The notes: a model not told the origin generated them from the sequence alone. 64,000 nucleotides of DNA from JALZAI01 sp038212215 (GCA_038212215.1 JBBQUT010000010.1:1-64000), one strand, 5' to 3'; counted from the first letter of the stretch, positions 1-8,555 are shown. Numbers and translations are program-made.

Positions 1-149
1 TGTGAGCCGCGGCCACCGCGGCGTTCTCGTTGTTCCACACAAACAATCGATGCTCGCCCGGTGGCCGCCTCACACCCGGCAGAAACGCTGATCACCGCGG
101 CTCCAACATCAAAAATCACGATCTACGGCTGCAGTACTAGACCGACCGG

Positions 150-401
150 TTGACCCCTGCAGGGGCCGCTTCGGGCGTGCTGGTGGGTGGCACCCTGGCT
201 GGTACGGCGGTTCTGATCACCACCCTGCGGCCGCCTCCCTCGGGATGGCTCGCCGCTGTGCTCGCCGCGCCGGCGCCGCTCTGCATCGTCCTCGCCGTGA
301 CGACGATGGTCGTCGTGTCCGCCCGGACTCAGCGAGCCGTCGACCAACCGACATCGCTGCAAGCGCTGGCCCGCATCCACCGCGCCGACGACGAGCGCTA
401 G
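150..401 (+). pseudogene. C-terminal remnant of a sodium/solute symporter (SSF family)
   Basis: Open frame of 83 residues beginning at a TTG directly after an in-frame stop at 138-140. It shows two hydrophobic stretches and then a short basic/acidic tail ending in ARIHRADDER, which resembles the last two helices and the conserved R-x-H-x-x-(E/D) tail of actinobacterial acetate/solute symporters. An intact symporter has about 500 residues, so at most the last sixth remains. No continuation is visible in 1-149 in any plus frame. The stop overlaps the stop of the opposite-strand gene by 3 nt. It could instead be a small membrane protein; the family assignment is from memory of the tail pattern. 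Confidence 0.4.
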
Positions 402-727
402 CGCAGGCTGCCGTCGGCCGCCGCGAAACGCACGACGGCGTCGGGAGCAACGTCGGCGACGGCAGCCACACCCGCCGCGTCGCTCGAGTCGTCGCCGAGC
501 ACGACGGCGGCCTCGAGCCCGAGCGCCCCCGAGGAGAGGGCCATCGCAACCGCGACCTGTAACGCGGACAGCTGCAGTGAGGGCAGGGTCACGGTTGCGG
601 CGACGTAGGTGCGCCCGTCTGTGTCGCGCACGGCGGCGCCCTGCTCGCCGCGCGTGCGGGCGCGCACCGAACGGGCCAGCGTGACCAGCTTTGCGTCCTC
701 CGGGCCGAGCGCATCGGTGTCAGGCAT
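398..727 (-). CDS. cytidine deaminase-like protein lacking zinc ligands
   Basis: 109 residues. The PEDAKLVTLAR start and the central AAVRDTDGRTY-AATVTLPSL-LSALQVAVA pattern match the small cytidine-deaminase-fold protein that in many actinomycetes follows the HlyC/CorC gene (the Rv2365c type). The catalytic HAE and PCxxC zinc motifs of true deaminases are absent, so it is probably not an active deaminase; its role is unknown. ATG at 727 overlaps the stop of the upstream gene by 8 nt, implying translational coupling. In relatives era usually follows, but here the next sequence is a symporter remnant on the other strand. Confidence 0.75.
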   Translation of the reverse strand: MPDTDALGPEDAKLVTLARSVRARTRGEQGAAVRDTDGRTYVAATVTLPSLQLSALQVAVAMALSSGALGLEAAVVLGDDSSDAAGVAAVADVAPDAVVRFAAADGSLR

Positions 728-2039
728 GCTGCGCGGATTCCTCGCTGTCCTCACTCGGCGCTTCGGCCAGATCGGAATTCAGCCGGGTGACCAGGACGGT
801 GTCGATCCGATTCCGGCGCCCGCCGGCGCTCTCGGCGACCAGCTCCAGGCCGTATGCGCAGGCCCGCGCACCGGGGATGGGGACGCGTCCGAGCAGATCG
901 GCAAGCAGTCCGCCGACGGTCTCGACGTCGTCGCGGTCGGGGACGTGGACCGCGAACAGCTCGCCGAGATCTTCGACAGCGAGCCGCGCAGTGACCCGCA
1001 CGGTGTCCTCGTCGATGCGTTCGACCGGCGCCTGTTCCACGTCGTACTCGTCGGTGATCTCGCCGACGATCTCCTCGAGGATGTCCTCGATGGTGATGAT
1101 CCCGGCCGTCCCGCCGTACTCGTCGATGACGATGGCGATATGGGTGCGGCGCGCCTGCATCTCACGCAGCAGCACGTCGACGGGCTTGGACTCGGGCACG
1201 TAGCTGACCTGGCGCATCATCTCCTCGACCGTCGTCGCGCGGGCGCGTTCGGTGTCCTGGGCGCGGCGGGCGAGGTCCTTGAGGTAGACGACCCCGATCA
1301 TGTCGTCGGCGTTCTCGCCGGTGACCGGAATGCGGGAGAATCCGCTGCGCAGCGCGAGCGCCAAGGCTTGCGGGACGGTCTTGGTCCCCTCGATCCAGAC
1401 GACCTCGGTCCGCGGAACCATCACTTCGCGGGCGATCGTGTCCCCGAGTTCGAACACAGACTGGATCATCTCGCGCTCACCGCGCTCCACGACGCCGCGT
1501 TCCTGGGCCATGTCGACGAGCTCGCGCAGTTCCACCTCGGATGAGAACGGGCCGTCGCGAAAACCCCGGCCCGGCGTGATCGCGTTGCCGAACAGGATGA
1601 GCAGCGATGCGAGCGGGTTGAACATCCGGCCGAGCAGCCGCACGGCGCGTGCGCCGGCCAGCGCCACGGCGTTCGGGTGCTGGCGGCCCATGGTGCGCGG
1701 TCCGACGCCGACCACGACGTAGGAGATGACGACCATGACGAGCACGGTGATCAGCGAGACCGGCCACCGGGTGCCGAACTGCGATCGGGCCACGATCGTC
1801 GCGAGCACGGTGGCGGTCAATTCGCAGAACACGCGCAGCAGCAACAGCAGATTGGTGTAGCGCACGCGATCCTGCATGATCGTCCGCAGCGCCTTGGCGC
1901 CCTTGCGCTGTTCGCGGAGGAACTCCTCGACACGCGCCACCGACACGCGTGCCAACGCGGAGTCGACGCAGGCGAGCAGGCCGCCTAGCGGGATGAGGCA
2001 GATCGCGACGACGAGCGCGACGATGTCGGCACCCATCAT
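720..2039 (-). CDS. HlyC/CorC family membrane protein with CBS pair
   Basis: 439 residues. Order of domains: DUF21 transmembrane region (about 1-185, hydrophobic start GADIVALVVAICLIPLGGLL), a pair of CBS domains (about 205-320, with VPRTEVVWIEG and a second CBS near VEEMMRQVSYVPESK), and a C-terminal CorC_HlyC domain (about 340-415). This family is linked to magnesium/cobalt efflux or ion homeostasis; substrate here is inferred only. The ATG at 2039 overlaps the ybeY stop as ATGA, which fixes the start and ties it to the ybeY-phoH run. The name hemolysin is historical and not evidence of toxicity. Confidence 0.88.
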   Translation of the reverse strand: MMGADIVALVVAICLIPLGGLLACVDSALARVSVARVEEFLREQRKGAKALRTIMQDRVRYTNLLLLLRVFCELTATVLATIVARSQFGTRWPVSLITVLVMVVISYVVVGVGPRTMGRQHPNAVALAGARAVRLLGRMFNPLASLLILFGNAITPGRGFRDGPFSSEVELRELVDMAQERGVVERGEREMIQSVFELGDTIAREVMVPRTEVVWIEGTKTVPQALALALRSGFSRIPVTGENADDMIGVVYLKDLARRAQDTERARATTVEEMMRQVSYVPESKPVDVLLREMQARRTHIAIVIDEYGGTAGIITIEDILEEIVGEITDEYDVEQAPVERIDEDTVRVTARLAVEDLGELFAVHVPDRDDVETVGGLLADLLGRVPIPGARACAYGLELVAESAGGRRNRIDTVLVTRLNSDLAEAPSEDSEESAQHA

Positions 2040-2590
2040 CGACGCGCACCCGGCGTGTCGCGAATTTCCCCGGCCGTTCCGGGCCGCGGCGTGCGGATCG
2101 CCGCACTGCCGGTGCTCACCGACCACTGCGTGAGGATCGCAGTTTGCAGCTCGAACATCTCGCGCTCCTCGTCCGCGTCGCCGTGGTCGTAACCGAGTAG
2201 GTGCAGGATGCCGTGCGCGCACAGCAGGTGCAGTTCGGATTCGCTCGAATGCCCGGCCGCCGTCGCCTGCTCGGCAGCAACCGCCGGGCACAGCACCACG
2301 TCGCCAAGCATCGCTTCCTCGACGCCCTCGTCGGTCGGCGGCGGGGCGGAGGGGTCCAGACGATCGAGGGGTCCGTCGGCGCCGTCCATCGGAAAGGCCA
2401 TGACGTCGGTCGGTCCGGGAAGATCCATCCATTGCTTGTGCAGTGCCGCCATCGCCTCGACTTCCAGTAGGACGAGTGACAGCTCGGCGAGCGGGTCGAC
2501 GTGCTGCGCGTCCAGCACGAAGCGGGCGAGCCGCGCCAGCGCGGTCTCATCGACCTCGACACCGGACTCGTTGTTGATCTCGATACTCAC
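2036..2590 (-). CDS. ybeY: endoribonuclease YbeY (16S rRNA maturation)
   Basis: 184 residues with GTG start at 2590. The signature metal-binding motif HGILHLLGYDH lies at 126-136, giving the three His ligands, and the TDVMAFPMD strand is at 61-69. YbeY is a single-strand endoribonuclease involved in 16S rRNA 3'-end processing and ribosome quality control. It lies 23 nt downstream of phoH and overlaps the CorC-like gene by 4 nt, the standard phoH-ybeY-corC order. Slightly longer than the usual 150-170 residues because of an acidic/proline-rich insert around 70-92. Confidence 0.95.
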   Translation of the reverse strand: MSIEINNESGVEVDETALARLARFVLDAQHVDPLAELSLVLLEVEAMAALHKQWMDLPGPTDVMAFPMDGADGPLDRLDPSAPPPTDEGVEEAMLGDVVLCPAVAAEQATAAGHSSESELHLLCAHGILHLLGYDHGDADEEREMFELQTAILTQWSVSTGSAAIRTPRPGTAGEIRDTPGARR

Positions 2591-2613
2591 GGGTGCACCA
2601 TCCTCGCCGCCGG

Positions 2614-3651
2614 CTAGCGGTGCGGTTTGGCGCGTTGCGGGCGCTGCGCGGCGGGCGTCGGCCCGCTCTGCGCCTCACTCGCGTCCCACCGCTCGTAAGC
2701 ATCGACTATCTCGCCGACGAGCCGGTGGCGTACCACGTCGGCCGAGGTGAGGTTCGCGAAGTGCACGTCGTCGAGGTCGCCGAGAATGTTGCGGACAACC
2801 TTGAGACCGCTGCGCTGGTCCCCCGGCAGGTCGACCTGCGTGACGTCCCCAGTGACCACGATCCGCGAGCCGAAACCCAGCCTGGTGAGGAACATCTTCA
2901 TCTGCTCGGGTGTGGTGTTCTGTGCCTCGTCCAGGATGATGAACGCGTCGTTGAGGGTGCGCCCGCGCATGTAGGCCAGCGGCGCGATCTCTATCGTGCC
3001 CGCCTGGGTCAGCCGCGGGATCGACTCCGGATCCATCATGTCGTGCAGCGCATCCTGCAGCGGGCGCAGATACGGGTCGATCTTGTCGTACAGGGTGCCG
3101 GGCAGGAATCCGAGCCGCTCGCCCGCCTCGACGGCCGGCCGGGTGAGGATGATGCGGCTGACCTGCTTGGCCTGCAGCGATTGCACCGCCTTCGCGACAG
3201 CGAGATATGTCTTGCCAGTGCCCGCCGGGCCGATCCCGAAGACGATCGTGTGCTGGTCGATCGCGTCGACGTAGCGCTTCTGGTTCAACGTCTTGGGACG
3301 GATGTTCTTGCCGCGCCGCGACAGGATGTTGAGGCTGAGCACCTCGGCCGGGCGTTCCCCGGTGCCCGCGTTGAGAATGCCCAGTGCTCGGGTCACCGAG
3401 TCCGGCGTGAGGTAGGAGCCGGACCGCAGAAGTTCGAGCAGCTCCTCGAAGAGCCGGACAGCGAGCGCGTTGTCGGCGGGCGCACCGGTGATCGTGATCT
3501 CGTTGCCCCGCACATGCACGTCGCTGTTGACGCTCTTCTCGATGACGCGGAGCAACTCGTCGCGTGAGCCGAGCAGCGACACCATCGCCTGCTCACCCGG
3601 GACGACGACAACGGTGGAAACGCGATCCGTTCGGGACGTGGGATCGGACAA
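2614..3651 (-). CDS. phoH: PhoH-like ATPase
   Basis: 345 residues. Walker A GPAGTGKT at 141-148 and Walker B/DEAQ box at about 237-244 (FIILDEAQ). The N-terminal part (about 20-80) is a KH-like segment common in this branch (YbeZ). It is an RNA-related ATPase, usually a partner of YbeY. The start is a TTG at 3651 with AGAGAG about 6 nt upstream; downstream candidates would shorten the N-terminal region. Gene order phoH-ybeY supports a role in rRNA processing. Exact biochemical activity is not known. Confidence 0.93.
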   Translation of the reverse strand: MSDPTSRTDRVSTVVVVPGEQAMVSLLGSRDELLRVIEKSVNSDVHVRGNEITITGAPADNALAVRLFEELLELLRSGSYLTPDSVTRALGILNAGTGERPAEVLSLNILSRRGKNIRPKTLNQKRYVDAIDQHTIVFGIGPAGTGKTYLAVAKAVQSLQAKQVSRIILTRPAVEAGERLGFLPGTLYDKIDPYLRPLQDALHDMMDPESIPRLTQAGTIEIAPLAYMRGRTLNDAFIILDEAQNTTPEQMKMFLTRLGFGSRIVVTGDVTQVDLPGDQRSGLKVVRNILGDLDDVHFANLTSADVVRHRLVGEIVDAYERWDASEAQSGPTPAAQRPQRAKPHR

Positions 3652-3719
3652 GATCAGCTCTCTGATAGGTGACGGCGAACGTCTTTACTGTACCGGCGCC
3701 GTCCGCCGATATCGCGCGA

Positions 3720-4055
3720 TCAGCCCGGCGGCCAGCCCATGCGACGGCCCGCTAGCACGTGGGCGTGCACGTGAAAGACGCTTTGACCGACCTCGGCGCC
3801 GGTGTTGAACACGGTCCGGAAGTCGGTCAGGCCCAGTTGTTCGACGAGGCCTCGAATTCCGGCGAGCAAACCGGCACTGGCCTGCGTGTCGCCGCCGAGC
3901 GCGACGATGTCAGGGTAGTGGCGCCGCGGCACGACCAGCACGTGTGTCGGCGCCTGCGGGGACATGTCCTCGAAGGCGACCGTGTACTCGTCCGCATACA
4001 CCGTGGTCGACGTGACATCGCCGGCGATGATCGAGCAGAAGAGGCAGTCGGCCAT
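3720..4055 (-). CDS. HIT family nucleotide-binding protein
   Basis: 111 residues. It begins ADCLFCSIIAGD, typical of HIT/HINT proteins, and carries the histidine triad HVHAHVL at about 95-101. These enzymes hydrolyse nucleoside 5'-phosphoramidates or dinucleoside polyphosphates. ATG at 4055 is preferred over the in-frame GTG at 4064, because a -10-like TAGCGT sits exactly 7 nt upstream and homologues start MADCLF. It lies between rsmE and phoH as in many actinomycetes. Confidence 0.92.
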   Translation of the reverse strand: MADCLFCSIIAGDVTSTTVYADEYTVAFEDMSPQAPTHVLVVPRRHYPDIVALGGDTQASAGLLAGIRGLVEQLGLTDFRTVFNTGAEVGQSVFHVHAHVLAGRRMGWPPG

Positions 4056-4062
4056 GGCGAGC

Positions 4063-4068
4063 ACGCTA
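4063..4068 (-). promoter_or_regulatory. -10 box for the HIT gene, leaderless type
   Basis: On the minus strand reads TAGCGT, 7 nt before the ATG at 4055. The spacing would put transcription start at or next to the start codon. No -35 is evident. Confidence 0.4.
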
Positions 4069-4085
4069 GCGGGTCGTCGGGCCGC

Positions 4086-4814
4086 TCAGCCCCACCGGCC
4101 CAGACGCGACGAGAGCGCGGCGAGCGCGGCGGCCCCGGCGGTGGAGGCGCGCAGCACCGGCGAGCCGAGCCGCACCGGCTGCGCGCCGGCGGCGACGAAC
4201 CCGGCCAACTCGTCGTCGCTCACCCCACCCTCTGGGCCGACAACGAGCACGATCTCGCCGACTTCCGGCAAGTGCGCGCGGACCAGCGGCCCGGCTGCGG
4301 CCTCGTGCAGCACGAACGCGCGGCCCGCGTGCAGCCGGTGCAGCACCTGCGCCGTCGACGCGACGTCCGCGACGTCCGGCACCCAGGCGCGCCGGCTCTG
4401 CTTGCTCGCCTCGCGGGCGGTGCGCCGCCAGCGCTCCAGCGATTTCGCTCCCCGCGGGCCCTGCCAGCGCGGGATCGAGCGCGCTGCCTGCCACGGGACG
4501 ATCTCGTCCACACCCAATTCAGTCAGCACCTCGACTGCGAGCTCGGCGCGTTCGCCCTTGATCAGCGCCTGCACGACGACCAGTGCAGGCGTCGGACGCG
4601 GCTGTGCGCGGCGGGCGAGCACCGCCCCGGCCAGCCCGTCACCCAGTAGCGCGGTAACCCGGCACTCCAGCACCGTGCCGCGGCCGTCGCCGAGCAACAT
4701 CAGCTCACCGACCTGCATCCGGCGCACCCTGGCGGCGTGCCGACCCTCGTCGCCGGTCAGTTCGACGGTGTCGGCGTCGGGCAGTTGGTCGAGCAGGAAG
4801 AGCGGCGGGGTCAC
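4086..4814 (-). CDS. rsmE: 16S rRNA (uracil-1498-N3)-methyltransferase RsmE
   Basis: 242 residues, GTG start. SPOUT-class markers: GPEGG at 193-197 and LRASTA at about 221-226, the AdoMet-binding knot. The N-terminal PUA-like part contains the GDEGRHAARVRR segment at 21-32. It methylates U1498 in helix 44 of 16S rRNA. It follows dnaJ by 11 nt in the same run, the common dnaJ-rsmE-HIT order. Confidence 0.94.
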   Translation of the reverse strand: MTPPLFLLDQLPDADTVELTGDEGRHAARVRRMQVGELMLLGDGRGTVLECRVTALLGDGLAGAVLARRAQPRPTPALVVVQALIKGERAELAVEVLTELGVDEIVPWQAARSIPRWQGPRGAKSLERWRRTAREASKQSRRAWVPDVADVASTAQVLHRLHAGRAFVLHEAAAGPLVRAHLPEVGEIVLVVGPEGGVSDDELAGFVAAGAQPVRLGSPVLRASTAGAAALAALSSRLGRWG

Positions 4815-4825
4815 GAGTGCAGCGC

Positions 4826-5965
4826 TCAGCGGCCGCCGAACGCGTCTCTTACCTTGCCGAACAGGCCGCCGTTCTTGGTGACCGAGGAGACGTCCTCATG
4901 ACGTAGGCCGGCCAATTCGCGCAGCAGCCGCTCCTGGTCGTCGTCCAGCCGGGTCGGGGTCCGCACTTCCACGTGCACGTTCAGGTCACCCCGGCTCGAA
5001 CTGCGCAGCCGCGGCACGCCGCGGCCGCGCAAATTCAGAACGGTGCCGGATTGGGTGCCCGGGCGGATGTCGAGCTTCTCCTCGCCGTCGAGGGTGCTCA
5101 GTACGAGGTCGGTGCCGAGCGCGGCGGCCGTCATCGGCACCACCACCGTGCAGTGCAGATCCGAACCCTCCCGGATGAACGTCTCATGCTGCAACTCCGC
5201 GACCTCGACGTAGAGGTCTCCGGCCGGCCCGCCGCCCTGGCCCACTTCGCCCTGCCCGGAGAGCCTGATGCGCATGCCGTCCTCGATGCCGCCGGGAACG
5301 TCGACCGCGATCGTGCGCCGCGCCCGCACCCGTCCCTCGGTGCCACAGGTCGGACAAGGGGACGGAATCTGCTGGCCAGTGCCGGCGCACGCACCGCAGG
5401 CGCGCGTCGTCATGACCTGACCGAGGAAGGAGCGCTGCACTGACTGGATCTCGCCGGCTCCCCCGCACGTAGCGCAGGTACGGGGGGACGTGCCGGGCGC
5501 GCACCCGGAGCCGGAGCACGTGGTGCACAGCACAGCCGTCTCGACGTTGACCTCGCGGCGCACCCCGAACGCAGCCTCCTCCAGGGTGAGGTTCATCTGC
5601 ATCAGCGCGTCCGCGCCGGGCCGCACCCGGCTGCGGCGATTGCGGCCGCCGCCGGCCGCGCCGCCGCCGAAGAAGGCCTCGAACACGTCACCGAAGCCGC
5701 CGAAGCCCGAGAACGGAGCGCCGGCCGAGCCGGCGCCCTGCGAGAGCGGGTCGCCACCGAGGTCGACGATCCGGCGCTTCTCCGGGTCCGAAAGCACCTC
5801 GTAGGCAGCGGTGACCTGCTTGAAACGGTCCTGCGCCGAGGGGTCGGGGTTGACGTCGGGGTGCAGCTCACGGGCCAGCTTGCGGTAGGCCCGCTTGAGC
5901 TCCTCCGCGGTGGCGTCATTGCGCACGCCCAGCAGCCCGTAGTAGTCGCGGGGGGAATCAGCCAC
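4826..5965 (-). CDS. dnaJ: molecular chaperone DnaJ (second copy type, DnaJ2)
   Basis: 379 residues. J domain 1-70 with HPD at 35-37, Gly/Phe linker about 75-118, four CxxCxGxG zinc repeats with cysteines at 147/150, 164/167, 190/193 and 204/207, then the C-terminal substrate domain. It stimulates DnaK ATPase and binds unfolded clients. GTG start at 5965 with AGGA about 11 nt upstream. It sits downstream of hrcA, the arrangement of the HrcA-controlled dnaJ2 in actinomycetes. A CIRCE-like inverted repeat lies 28 nt upstream, so heat induction through HrcA is likely. Confidence 0.95.
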   Translation of the reverse strand: MADSPRDYYGLLGVRNDATAEELKRAYRKLARELHPDVNPDPSAQDRFKQVTAAYEVLSDPEKRRIVDLGGDPLSQGAGSAGAPFSGFGGFGDVFEAFFGGGAAGGGRNRRSRVRPGADALMQMNLTLEEAAFGVRREVNVETAVLCTTCSGSGCAPGTSPRTCATCGGAGEIQSVQRSFLGQVMTTRACGACAGTGQQIPSPCPTCGTEGRVRARRTIAVDVPGGIEDGMRIRLSGQGEVGQGGGPAGDLYVEVAELQHETFIREGSDLHCTVVVPMTAAALGTDLVLSTLDGEEKLDIRPGTQSGTVLNLRGRGVPRLRSSSRGDLNVHVEVRTPTRLDDDQERLLRELAGLRHEDVSSVTKNGGLFGKVRDAFGGR

Positions 5966-5992
5966 CGGTCGCGTCGTCCTTCACTCGTGGAG

Positions 5993-6019
5993 TTGGCACT
6001 CGACGCCGGGCAGTGCCAG
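5993..6019 (-). promoter_or_regulatory. CIRCE-like HrcA operator
   Basis: Plus strand reads TTGGCACTC, nine spacer bases, CAGTGCCAG. The CIRCE consensus is TTAGCACTC-N9-GAGTGCTAA, so the left arm has one mismatch, the right arm three (7 of 9 self-complementary), and the spacer is exactly 9. It lies in the 80-nt gap between the hrcA stop and the dnaJ start, so dnaJ may have its own HrcA-repressed promoter. Confidence 0.75.
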
Positions 6020-6045
6020 CATCGCCGTTCCAGTGTACGGATTTG

Positions 6046-7101
6046 CTAACGCTCTTCGAGCATGTCTCCGACATAGCGCGCGACGGCGGCCACGCGCGCC
6101 ATGGTGTGGGCGTAGTCCATGCGCCGTGGACCGAGCACGCCGACGGCGCCGAGGGCGGCGCCGCGTGGCCCGTAACCGCTGGTGACGACCGATGTGCCGA
6201 CCAGCCCTTCGTGCTGGGTCTCGTTGCCGATCCGCACGACGACCTGGTTGGTCGCACTGGACTGGTCGAGCAACCGCAGCAGGACCACCTGCTCTTCCAG
6301 GGCCTCGAGCACGGGACGGATCGCCGGGAAGTCCATCGCGTTCTCGGTCAGGTTCGCGGTGCCGCCCAGCACGACCCGGTCGCTCTGCGTCTCGATGAGC
6401 GTCTCGAGCAGCACGGACGTCAGCGTGCCGAGCAGCACGCGCAGTTCGGGGGCAACCAGCGGCGGCAGCTCGACGACGATCTCGGGAGCCTCCGCGAGCA
6501 ACCGCTCCCGCAGCTTGCCGTTGAGCGTGGCGCGCAGGTCGAACACCGCATCGTCGCTCACCTGGTCCGCAAGCTCGACAACCCGCTGCTCGACGCGGCC
6601 GGTGTCGGTGATCAGCACCAGCATGAGGCGAGTTCCGCTCAGACTGACCAGTTCGAGATGGCGCACCCGTGAGCGCGACAGCAGCGGGTACTGCACCACG
6701 GCGACGTGCCGGGTGAGCTGAGCCAGCGTGCGCACCGCCCGGTGCAGCACGTCGTCGAGGTCGGCAGCGCCGTCCAGGAAGGACTGGATGGCACGCTTCT
6801 CGACTGCGCTGAGCGGTTTGAGCTGGGCGAGCCGGTCGACGAAAAGCCGATATCCCGCGTCGGTCGGAATCCGCCCGGCGCTGGTGTGCGGCTGGGCGAT
6901 GAGCCCTTCCTCCTCCAGCACGGCCATGTCGTGGCGAATAGTGGCCGGCGACACGCCGAGGTTGTGCCGGTCACCGAGGGCCTTGCTGCCGACCGGCTCA
7001 TTGGTCGCGATGAAGTCCTCGATCACGGCGCGCAACACCGACAACCTGCGCTCCTCGACCGCCACGTCGCGCTCCGCTCTGCTTCGCTGCGCCGACTTCA
7101 T
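6046..7101 (-). CDS. hrcA: heat-inducible transcription repressor HrcA
   Basis: 351 residues. N-terminal winged helix (about 15-90, with RRLSVLRAVIEDFI, GVSPATIRHDMAVLEEEGLI and HTSAGRIPTDAGYR) followed by the HrcA effector domain. HrcA binds CIRCE and represses class I heat-shock genes, with GroEL as co-factor in the model system. The ATG at 7101 has a strong GGGAGG 5 nt upstream, which decides the start although the frame stays open to 7566. It is transcribed toward dnaJ, and a divergent conserved gene starts at 7204. Confidence 0.95.
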   Translation of the reverse strand: MKSAQRSRAERDVAVEERRLSVLRAVIEDFIATNEPVGSKALGDRHNLGVSPATIRHDMAVLEEEGLIAQPHTSAGRIPTDAGYRLFVDRLAQLKPLSAVEKRAIQSFLDGAADLDDVLHRAVRTLAQLTRHVAVVQYPLLSRSRVRHLELVSLSGTRLMLVLITDTGRVEQRVVELADQVSDDAVFDLRATLNGKLRERLLAEAPEIVVELPPLVAPELRVLLGTLTSVLLETLIETQSDRVVLGGTANLTENAMDFPAIRPVLEALEEQVVLLRLLDQSSATNQVVVRIGNETQHEGLVGTSVVTSGYGPRGAALGAVGVLGPRRMDYAHTMARVAAVARYVGDMLEER

Positions 7102-7203
7102 CAGCTGCCTCCCAGCATACGAAGACGGCGGACGCTTCGGGGACGGGCCGCGTGACAGGCTAGGGTCACGGCAGCCGTATCGTCGCAATTGCCGGGAGCC
7201 AAC

Positions 7204-7518
7204 GTGATTTTCAAGGCAGTCCGTGACGGGCGACCGTATCCCGACCATGGTCTGACCGCGCGCGATTGGGCCAATGTCGCACCCCGGGCGGTCCGCCTCG
7301 CCGAGCTGACCACCACCAAGACAGAGCTCGCACTCGATCACCTGCTCGCCGAGGACTCCACGTTCTACGGCGACCTCTTTCCGCACGCCGTCCAGTGGAA
7401 CGGCGAGATTTACCTCGAGGACGGTCTGCACCGGGCACTGCGCGCGGCATTGGAGAACCGCAACACGATGCATGTGCGGATCCTCGACCTGGACGCGCTT
7501 CGCCGAGTTGGGCGCTGA
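7204..7518 (+). CDS. conserved actinobacterial protein divergent from hrcA
   Basis: 104 residues from GTG 7204, which has GGGAG 6-7 nt upstream; an in-frame TTG at 7189 lacks one. Strong similarity from memory to the small conserved protein divergent from hrcA in mycobacteria (Rv2375 type). The segment FPHAVQWNGEIYLEDGLHRAL (split here: pattern E-D-G-x-H-R at 72-77) resembles the DGxHR nucleotide-binding motif of ParB/sulfiredoxin folds. Function is unknown. A possible -10 TAGGGT is at 7161-7166. Confidence 0.8.
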   Translation: MIFKAVRDGRPYPDHGLTARDWANVAPRAVRLAELTTTKTELALDHLLAEDSTFYGDLFPHAVQWNGEIYLEDGLHRALRAALENRNTMHVRILDLDALRRVGR

Positions 7519-7554
7519 GGGGCTCGCGCCGTTGCCGGCGCCGAAAGCTGACTG

Positions 7555-8280
7555 GGTTTGCCACATCGGTGGCCAGGGAGTGCACCCGCGTTCTCGGTCC
7601 GGGAGGCTACGGCGGCGTCCAGGTCTCCCCGCCCGCTGACTCGCTCTCGCGGGACTACATCAGCGCCGACGCGCCCATCGAGCACCCCTGGTGGGAGGTC
7701 TATCAGCCGGTCGACTACACCCTCGCCGGCCGCATAGGCACCGAGGACCAGTTCAAGCAGATGGTGACGGCCTGCCGCAGCGCGGGCGTCAAGGTGTACG
7801 TCGACACGTCGCGCTGGAGGTATTTCCGGGCACCCCCGGCGAGGGCTCGCAGTTCGCCTTCACCCGCGCGGGCGACGTCCTAGGCTTCGACTACAGCTAT
7901 CAGGTGAAGAACGCGTTCAAGAGCTACCCGGCCGATCACACCGGCAACATCACGGGCCTGCGTGTCTTCGGCGAGGCCGCCGGACTCATACCGAGCGAGA
8001 AGTCCCTGGTCTTCATCGAGAACCACGACACCGAACGCGGCAGCGACACGCTGAGCTACAAGGACGGGTCGACCAAGACCATCGCCAACGAGTTCATGCT
8101 GGCCTACCCCTACGGCACGCCGCAGGTCTAGGCGGGCTTCGCCTTCATCAACACCTGGGACTCACCCCCAGCGGACGCGAGCGGGCACATCACCAACACG
8201 ACGTGCGGTAACGGCGCGTGGGTCTGCGTCGACCGCTACCGCGGCGTCACCGGCATGGTCGGCTTCCACAACGAGGCGGC
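7555..8280 (+). pseudogene. alpha-amylase (GH13) pseudogene, truncated and frameshifted
   Basis: Two frames carry secreted alpha-amylase sequence. Frame A, about 7570-7815: ECTRVLGPGGYGGVQVSPP, HPWWEVYQPVDYTL and GVKVYVDT, the first conserved region. Frame B, about 7830-8280: GSQFAFTRAGDVLGFDY, IENHDTERG (the NHD region), YKDGSTKTIANEFMLAYPYG. The signal peptide and first strand are missing. A deletion at about 7815-7830 removes the stretch that would hold the catalytic Asp and Glu and changes frame. TAG at 8129-8131 interrupts frame B, and similarity resumes after it (AGFAF-INTW, CVDRYRGVTGMVGFHN) until about 8280, where another gene fragment begins. It cannot make an active enzyme. Confidence 0.85.
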
Positions 8281-8555
8281 AAGCTCGTTGACGCCGAAAT
8301 CGATGTCTCTCGGCTCCGAGGGCTACTGGGCGCCGCCGGAGTCATCATCGAGCCGCTCAGCGCAGCCGACGCCGAACTGGCCGGCGCGATGCGATCGCTC
8401 GAGGGTGGCCGGTCACTCTCGCTTGGCGACCGATGCTGCCTCGCACTCACCGTCCGCAGCGACCCTGCGGAGGTACCGACGGTTGACCGGGCTTGGGCCG
8501 ACCTCGACCATCCAGGTTCACCTGATCTGATAGCCGTCGACGTGCGCGTGCGCGC
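8281..8555 (+). pseudogene. VapC-like PIN-domain toxin fragment
   Basis: From about 8281 the frame reads KLVDAEIDVSRLRGLLGAAG, then EPLSAADAELAGAMR, GRSLSLGDRCCLALTVRSD and VDRAWADLD. This is the C-terminal half of an actinobacterial VapC-type PIN ribonuclease; GDRCCLA holds the conserved acidic residue and DRAWADL the last one. The N-terminal part with the first aspartate is absent, and no partner antitoxin is visible. The frame has no stop near the expected end and runs into antisense of hemW. It joins the amylase remnant directly, as expected of a deletion scar. Confidence 0.75.

Noticed and set aside
1..73. Minus-strand frame from GTG 73 running off the left edge
   Set aside because: Only 24 codons are visible and no family could be assigned, so no gene is called.
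720..2432. 570-residue form of the HlyC/CorC protein
   Set aside because: The first 131 codons overlap ybeY in another frame; ATG 2039 with ATGA coupling is the credible start.
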